From Buttiauxella agrestis ATCC 33320 (lineage in GTDB: Bacteria > Pseudomonadota > Gammaproteobacteria > Enterobacterales > Enterobacteriaceae): a stretch of DNA of 64,000 nucleotides. Below the pieces are notes generated by a model. The model ran no database searches and had not been told where the DNA came from. It was given only the letters and a program-made list of their open reading frames with translations. The stretch lies in assembly GCA_024169445.1 (NCBI GenBank), contig JALKFA010000001.1:1364001-1428000 (forward strand). The letters are read 5' to 3'. Shown one piece after another: positions 63,485 through 64,000 of the stretch (position 1 is the stretch's first letter; each line of letters begins with the position of its first letter). Position numbers and translations under genes: made by a program.

Positions 63485-63849
63485 CAACTAATTCATTCCT
63501 TGATGAAATGAAGAAAAATTTTCTATATATCCTGAGTCAAAAATCATCTACCTCAGTAGATATTGATGATTTATCTATTAATTACAATGATTTGTTGGAT
63601 TGTTCATTAACAAAATATCTAACATTATTGCAGTCTAAAGCGGAGTTACTAGCTCTCGCAAAAAAAAACAATGACGAGATTGCAATGCAATCGGCTTTAC
63701 TAAAGTTGAGAGCTCATGCAATGAGTTTATCTAGCTTCTTCGACGCTATCGGAGAAGATGTAGAAAAGATACTTCGAACCGGAAAATGGGCTGAAATCCC
63801 AAAGGATTACAAAGTACCAGCGCACTACAATGATCCTCCGCAGAAATAG
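63481..63849 (+). CDS. cdiI: Candidate CDI immunity protein
   Basis: A protein of 122 residues, starting 4 bases inside the cdiA stop (ATGA). It is AT-rich like the toxin end, and consists of helices (SFLDEMKKNFLYILSQKSS ... LRAHAMSLSSFFDAIGED) with an acidic character, then an IPKDYKVPAHYNDPPQK tail. I recognise no family. Position, size and base composition are those of immunity genes, which encode small proteins that bind and block the cognate CdiA toxin. Confidence 0.75.
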   Translation: MTTNSFLDEMKKNFLYILSQKSSTSVDIDDLSINYNDLLDCSLTKYLTLLQSKAELLALAKKNNDEIAMQSALLKLRAHAMSLSSFFDAIGEDVEKILRTGKWAEIPKDYKVPAHYNDPPQK

Positions 63850-64000
63850 CAACAATCCCGGTCATAAAGCCGGAGATTTATCTATCACTCAACGATAGGC
63901 CGGATCGCCAGTCGCCTACTGGCGGGGCAGCTCAACCATGGTCGACTAAAGGCCGTATAAAATATGTTGAGCTTCCAACGAGTGGAAAAATTCGTTATGT
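63834..64000 (+). pseudogene. Possible orphan toxin (CdiA-CT-like) module, start of fragment
   Basis: A frame without an ATG start runs open from 63834 to the window end. It encodes SPTGGAAQPWSTKGRIKYVE followed by LPTSGKIRYV. This style of sequence is found in C-terminal toxin domains of polymorphic toxins. Displaced toxin-immunity modules without start codons commonly follow cdiI genes and can recombine onto cdiA. The fragment is cut by the window edge, so its toxin domain cannot be seen. Confidence 0.45.

Overview
The window comes from a gamma-proteobacterium of the Enterobacteriaceae. The evidence is an E. coli-like core (yjdP, a complete phnCDEFGHIJKLMNOP operon, yjdN, yjdM, crfC, yjcZ), a hok-type toxin locus, and REP/BIME palindromes of enterobacterial type with their own RAYT transposase gene. 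The genus cannot be fixed from the sequence alone. Candidates are the Enterobacter/Citrobacter/Kluyvera/Buttiauxella group.

Layout. 1-411: 3' end of an OmpR-family response regulator. 460-830: a hok/sok type I toxin-antitoxin locus. 955-7218 (minus): a sugar operon with an RbsABC-type ABC importer, a D-lyxose-isomerase-like sugar isomerase, a class II aldolase and a PfkB-family kinase; a hybrid histidine kinase is encoded divergently (7432-10002). 10353-28758 (minus): a five-gene operon for one giant (about 4,050 aa) DUF4347/tandem-repeat surface protein plus a TolC-like lipoprotein, a short HlyD adaptor, a GAF-HlyD adaptor and an M50-peptidase-HlyD membrane protein. No ABC ATPase is encoded in it. 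29218-30996: a sodium/solute symporter. 31331-32540: yjdP and a RAYT transposase between two BIMEs, one of which carries an expanded AAACCC/AAAACC hexamer tract. 32542-43539 (minus): the phosphonate C-P lyase operon, with a Pho-box candidate upstream of phnC. 43731-44945: a DUF2235 hydrolase. 44995-46495: yjdN and yjdM, separated by a 545-bp nested palindrome with symmetric side hairpins. 46879-50120: crfC and yjcZ. 50274-64000: a two-partner secretion/contact-dependent inhibition locus (TpsB transporter, 3,840-aa CdiA-like protein, immunity protein, start of a possible orphan toxin module).

How the genes work together. The sugar operon probably imports a pentose or hexose, isomerises it to a ketose, phosphorylates it, and splits the ketose phosphate with the aldolase. 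The phn genes import phosphonates, break the C-P bond and recycle the ribosyl cyclic phosphate. The giant-protein operon looks like a dedicated export apparatus and its substrate, in which the usual type I secretion ATPase is replaced by a membrane M50 protease fused to an adaptor. This is the strongest candidate for a poorly described system. The CDI locus encodes toxin delivery to neighbouring cells. Small repeats (eight REP/BIME loci and three copies of an 80-bp hairpin repeat) sit at most gene junctions, and one REP has become part of a coding sequence.
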